Both the position numbers and the translations under genes were made by a program. 64,000 nt of DNA from Pseudogulbenkiania sp. MAI-1 (GTDB lineage Bacteria; Pseudomonadota; Gammaproteobacteria; Burkholderiales; Chromobacteriaceae). Positions 61,759 through 64,000 of the stretch are shown piece by piece (position 1 is the stretch's first letter; every line of letters starts with the position of its first letter). The notes beneath the pieces are model-generated. The model did not search any database. It was not told the origin of the DNA and was given only the letters and a program-made list of their open reading frames with translations. The stretch is from contig NZ_AZUR01000001.1 of assembly GCF_000527175.1 (NCBI RefSeq), positions 1,960,501 to 2,024,500 on the forward strand, written 5' to 3'.

Positions 61759-62709
61759 TTACTTGAGTTGCAAGGCCTGCTTGACCGCCGCCAGGCCGTC
61801 GCCGCCCCGCGTGGTCTGAACGCCGGCCAGCCAGCGCGTCAACAGCTGGGGCGATTGCTTCAGCGCGGCTCTGGCGGCCACCTTGGGGTCCTGCTTCTTG
61901 TCCAGGATGTCGGTGATGATGCGGTTTTCCAGATCGACGTTGAATTTCATCTGGGAAAACAGCTTGCCGGCATTCGGGCACTGGCTGGCAAAGCCCTTGC
62001 GGGTGACGGTATGCACGCTGGCGCTGCCGTAGTTGGGACCGAAATAGACGTCGCCACCGGCCAGGTAGTTCAGCTTGAACTTGGTGTTCATGGCATGCGG
62101 TTCCCAGGCGAGGAACACCACGAAGTCCTTGGCCGCCACCTTGCGGGTGACCTGGCTCAGCATGCCGGCTTCGCTGGATTCCACCAGCTGCCAATCACCC
62201 AGGTTGAAGTCCTTGGCCTTGATCATGTTCTGGATGTTGCGGTTGGCCGGAGCCCCCGCTTCAATGCCATAGATCTTGCGCCCGAACCGGTCGGCGTGTT
62301 TCTGCAGATCGGCAAAACTCTTCACGCCCGCTGCGGCGACGTAAGAGGGCACGGCCAGGGTGAATTTCGCCTGATCGAGGTTCGTTTGCAGCGCCACGAT
62401 CGAACCGTCCTGGATAGGTCCTTCCACCATCGGCTTCTGCGCCGGCATCCAGTTGCCGAGAAACACGTCGGCCTGCCCCATCTGCAAACCGCGATAGATG
62501 ATGGGGACCGACAGCGTGTCGACCTTCTGATGGTATCCCAGTGCCTCCAGCACGATGCCGGCCATGGCGTTGGTGGCCGAGATATCCGCCCAGCCGGGTT
62601 CGGGCATGCGGATGGTCGTGCAGGACTCGGGATCGGCAGCCCAGGCGGCATGGCCGGCGGCCAACGAGAACAGAGCGAACGACAGGGTGAACGTGTGTGA
62701 GTGACGCAT
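61759..62709 (-). CDS. choX: Choline/glycine betaine ABC transporter substrate-binding protein (ChoX-like)
   Basis: 316 aa. A signal peptide cleaved near AWAADPESC leads into an OpuAC-type binding domain. Features: MPEPGWADISATNAMAGIVL, the binding segment VFLGNWMPAQKP, and VFLAWEPHAMNTKF. Tryptophans and tyrosines of these motifs form the choline-binding aromatic box. No permease or ATPase gene is in the window. It lies 30 bp downstream of the choline-sulfatase gene, so it probably captures choline or choline-O-sulfate. Confidence 0.87.
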   Translation of the reverse strand: MRHSHTFTLSFALFSLAAGHAAWAADPESCTTIRMPEPGWADISATNAMAGIVLEALGYHQKVDTLSVPIIYRGLQMGQADVFLGNWMPAQKPMVEGPIQDGSIVALQTNLDQAKFTLAVPSYVAAAGVKSFADLQKHADRFGRKIYGIEAGAPANRNIQNMIKAKDFNLGDWQLVESSEAGMLSQVTRKVAAKDFVVFLAWEPHAMNTKFKLNYLAGGDVYFGPNYGSASVHTVTRKGFASQCPNAGKLFSQMKFNVDLENRIITDILDKKQDPKVAARAALKQSPQLLTRWLAGVQTTRGGDGLAAVKQALQLK

Positions 62710-62739
62710 GATACCTGCTCCTTTGTTTGGGCGATGGAT

Positions 62740-64000
62740 TCAGCCACCGTGTCCATGAACCTTCGGAAAGCGCGCCATGGCTTCGAGCGTATCGAGCTCG
62801 ATATGGTTGCGCATGTATTTCTGGCTGGCATCCTGGAAGGGCTGAAAATCCCAGGATTTGCGCTGCCCCATCGTTTGCGCTTCGTAGTGGAAACGCCGGC
62901 GTTGCTGACTGGCCAGCACATCGCTATGAAGCGTCTGCAGATCCCAGCGCTCGGCCACTTCCCGGCGCAGGGCATGCACCCGGTCCGCCTGGCTCGGGTC
63001 GTCGGCCAGATTGTTGCGCTCCAGTGGATCGGCGCGCAGGTCGTACAACTGGTCCGGATCGACCGGACTGTGGATGAACTTGAAGTTGCCGCGGCGGATC
63101 ATCAGCAAGGGGGCGATGGCGCCTTCGCCCAGGTATTCGCCGATGACTTCGTCGTGCCCGTCTTGTCCGGTGAGATGGGGCCACAGGCTGCGGCCGTCGA
63201 GGGTTTCCGGGTGGGCAGGACTGTTGCCGTCGTGCGCCAGGTCTACCAGCGTCGGCAGGATGTCGGCCAGCGAGACGGAGGTGCCGACACGGCCGGCAGC
63301 GAAGCGGGAGGGGGCGCTGACGATCAGCGGCACGCGGGCGGCACCCTCGAAGAAATTCATCTTGTACCAGAGGCCGCGCTCTCCCAGCATGTCGCCATGG
63401 TCCGCCAGCAGCAGGATGACGGTGTCGTCGGACTGGCCGGACTGCTGCAAGGCATCGAGGATCTCACCGATCTGGTCGTCGACGAAGGAGACCGCGCCGT
63501 AGTAGGCATGACGGGCATTGCGGATCTGCTCGTCGGTGACCGGGGTGCCGTCCATATCGCTGACGTGACGCAGCCGCAGGGTGTGCGGATCGGCGGCCAC
63601 GTCAGCGGCGGCGAGCTTGGGCATGTCGATCTCGGCGTGGAGGTAGCGGTCCCAGTAGCGCTGCGGGATGGCATAGGGGTCGTGCGGGTGGGTCAGCGAA
63701 ACCACCATGCAGAACGGGCGCCCGTCATCGTCGCGGGCCAGGTCGAACAGCTTCTGCCGTGAGGCAAAGACCACTTCTTCGTCGAAATCCAGTTGGTTGG
63801 TCCGCACGCAGACACCCGCATCGATCACCGAACCCATATTGTGATACCAGCTGGGCCGCACTTCGGGTTGGGCCCAGTCGGGGGTCCAGCCGAAGTCGGC
63901 GGGGTAGATGTCGGTGGTCAGGCGCTCTTCGAAGCCATGCATCTGATCGGCCCCGCAAAAGTGCATTTTTCCGGAGAGGATGGTGTGGTAGCCGGCATGG
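62740..64000 (-). CDS. betC: Choline-sulfatase BetC, N-terminus beyond the right edge
   Basis: About 420 C-terminal residues are visible; the frame runs off the right edge, so the active-site Cys/Ser region is not seen. Recognisable segments are HTILSGKMHFCGADQMHGFE at the edge, then ERLTTDIYPADFGWTPDW, LLLADHGDMLGERGLWYKM and the family C-terminus WDFQPFQDASQKYMRNH. It hydrolyses choline-O-sulfate to choline and sulfate, feeding glycine betaine synthesis. It leads the leftward group betC-choX-clcB. Confidence 0.92.
   Translation of the reverse strand, partial: HAGYHTILSGKMHFCGADQMHGFEERLTTDIYPADFGWTPDWAQPEVRPSWYHNMGSVIDAGVCVRTNQLDFDEEVVFASRQKLFDLARDDDGRPFCMVVSLTHPHDPYAIPQRYWDRYLHAEIDMPKLAAADVAADPHTLRLRHVSDMDGTPVTDEQIRNARHAYYGAVSFVDDQIGEILDALQQSGQSDDTVILLLADHGDMLGERGLWYKMNFFEGAARVPLIVSAPSRFAAGRVGTSVSLADILPTLVDLAHDGNSPAHPETLDGRSLWPHLTGQDGHDEVIGEYLGEGAIAPLLMIRRGNFKFIHSPVDPDQLYDLRADPLERNNLADDPSQADRVHALRREVAERWDLQTLHSDVLASQQRRRFHYEAQTMGQRKSWDFQPFQDASQKYMRNHIELDTLEAMARFPKVHGHGG

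Overview
This is a GC-rich 64 kb chromosomal segment, almost fully coding, from a heterotrophic proteobacterium. Gene style points to a beta- or gammaproteobacterium: Lrp and LysR regulators, a urt-ure urea locus, DUF1289, many chemoreceptors and a short GTAGGATGGGT-type intergenic repeat. I lean towards a Neisseriales/Chromobacteriaceae-like betaproteobacterium, but the window has no rRNA or marker gene to prove it. No tRNA, rRNA, CRISPR array or prophage was seen.

Layout. (1) 1-10982: ectoine/hydroxyectoine uptake and catabolism. eutB-eutC-doeA run leftwards out of the window, followed by a MocR-type regulator, the ehuBCDA ABC importer, the Lrp-type regulator doeX, and doeC-doeD. (2) 11191-24534: urea uptake and hydrolysis. 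urtABCDE is split from ureD-ureA-(GNAT)-ureB-ureC-ureE-ureF-ureG-ureJ by a complete IS630-family element inserted exactly at the urtE stop codon, next to a diguanylate cyclase remnant. (3) 24606-26366: a hipBA toxin-antitoxin pair with two matching palindromic operators. (4) 26464-36986: a D-amino-acid oxidase-like flavoprotein, a cytoplasmic HDOD histidine kinase with a REC-PAS-GGDEF-EAL response regulator, a LysR/DsbA-like pair, an NAD(P)-binding protein, DUF1289 and a chemoreceptor. (5) 37155-47978: a hydroxyproline-type catabolic region with a proline-racemase-family enzyme, aldehyde dehydrogenase, atypical SDR, FAD oxidase, DapA-like deaminase, polar amino acid ABC importer, FCD-type GntR regulator and AzlCD. 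(6) 48049-60067: mixed housekeeping and accessory genes, including a LysR/quinone reductase/ene-reductase group, Lrp plus acetylpolyamine amidohydrolase, a PLP-enzyme remnant, an FAD oxidoreductase, a second chemoreceptor, a patatin-like protein, a leucine-dehydrogenase-like enzyme and glutamate racemase. (7) 60088-64000: choline-sulfatase (cut by the right edge), choline-binding protein and a ClC channel.

Taken together the window is a nitrogen- and osmolyte-scavenging region. Ectoine, urea, hydroxyproline-like imino acids, acetylpolyamines and choline-O-sulfate can each be imported or opened to release ammonium or carbon skeletons, each under its own local regulator. The most unusual points are a candidate ectoine-regulator operator repeated in two intergenic regions and once inside the regulator gene, the IS that rebuilt the urtE stop codon, the twin hip operators, a GNAT gene coupled between two urease structural genes, and several enzymes with substituted catalytic motifs (Ser/Cys racemase, SDR without YxxxK, ene-reductase with Asn to Gly, patatin without GxSxG).
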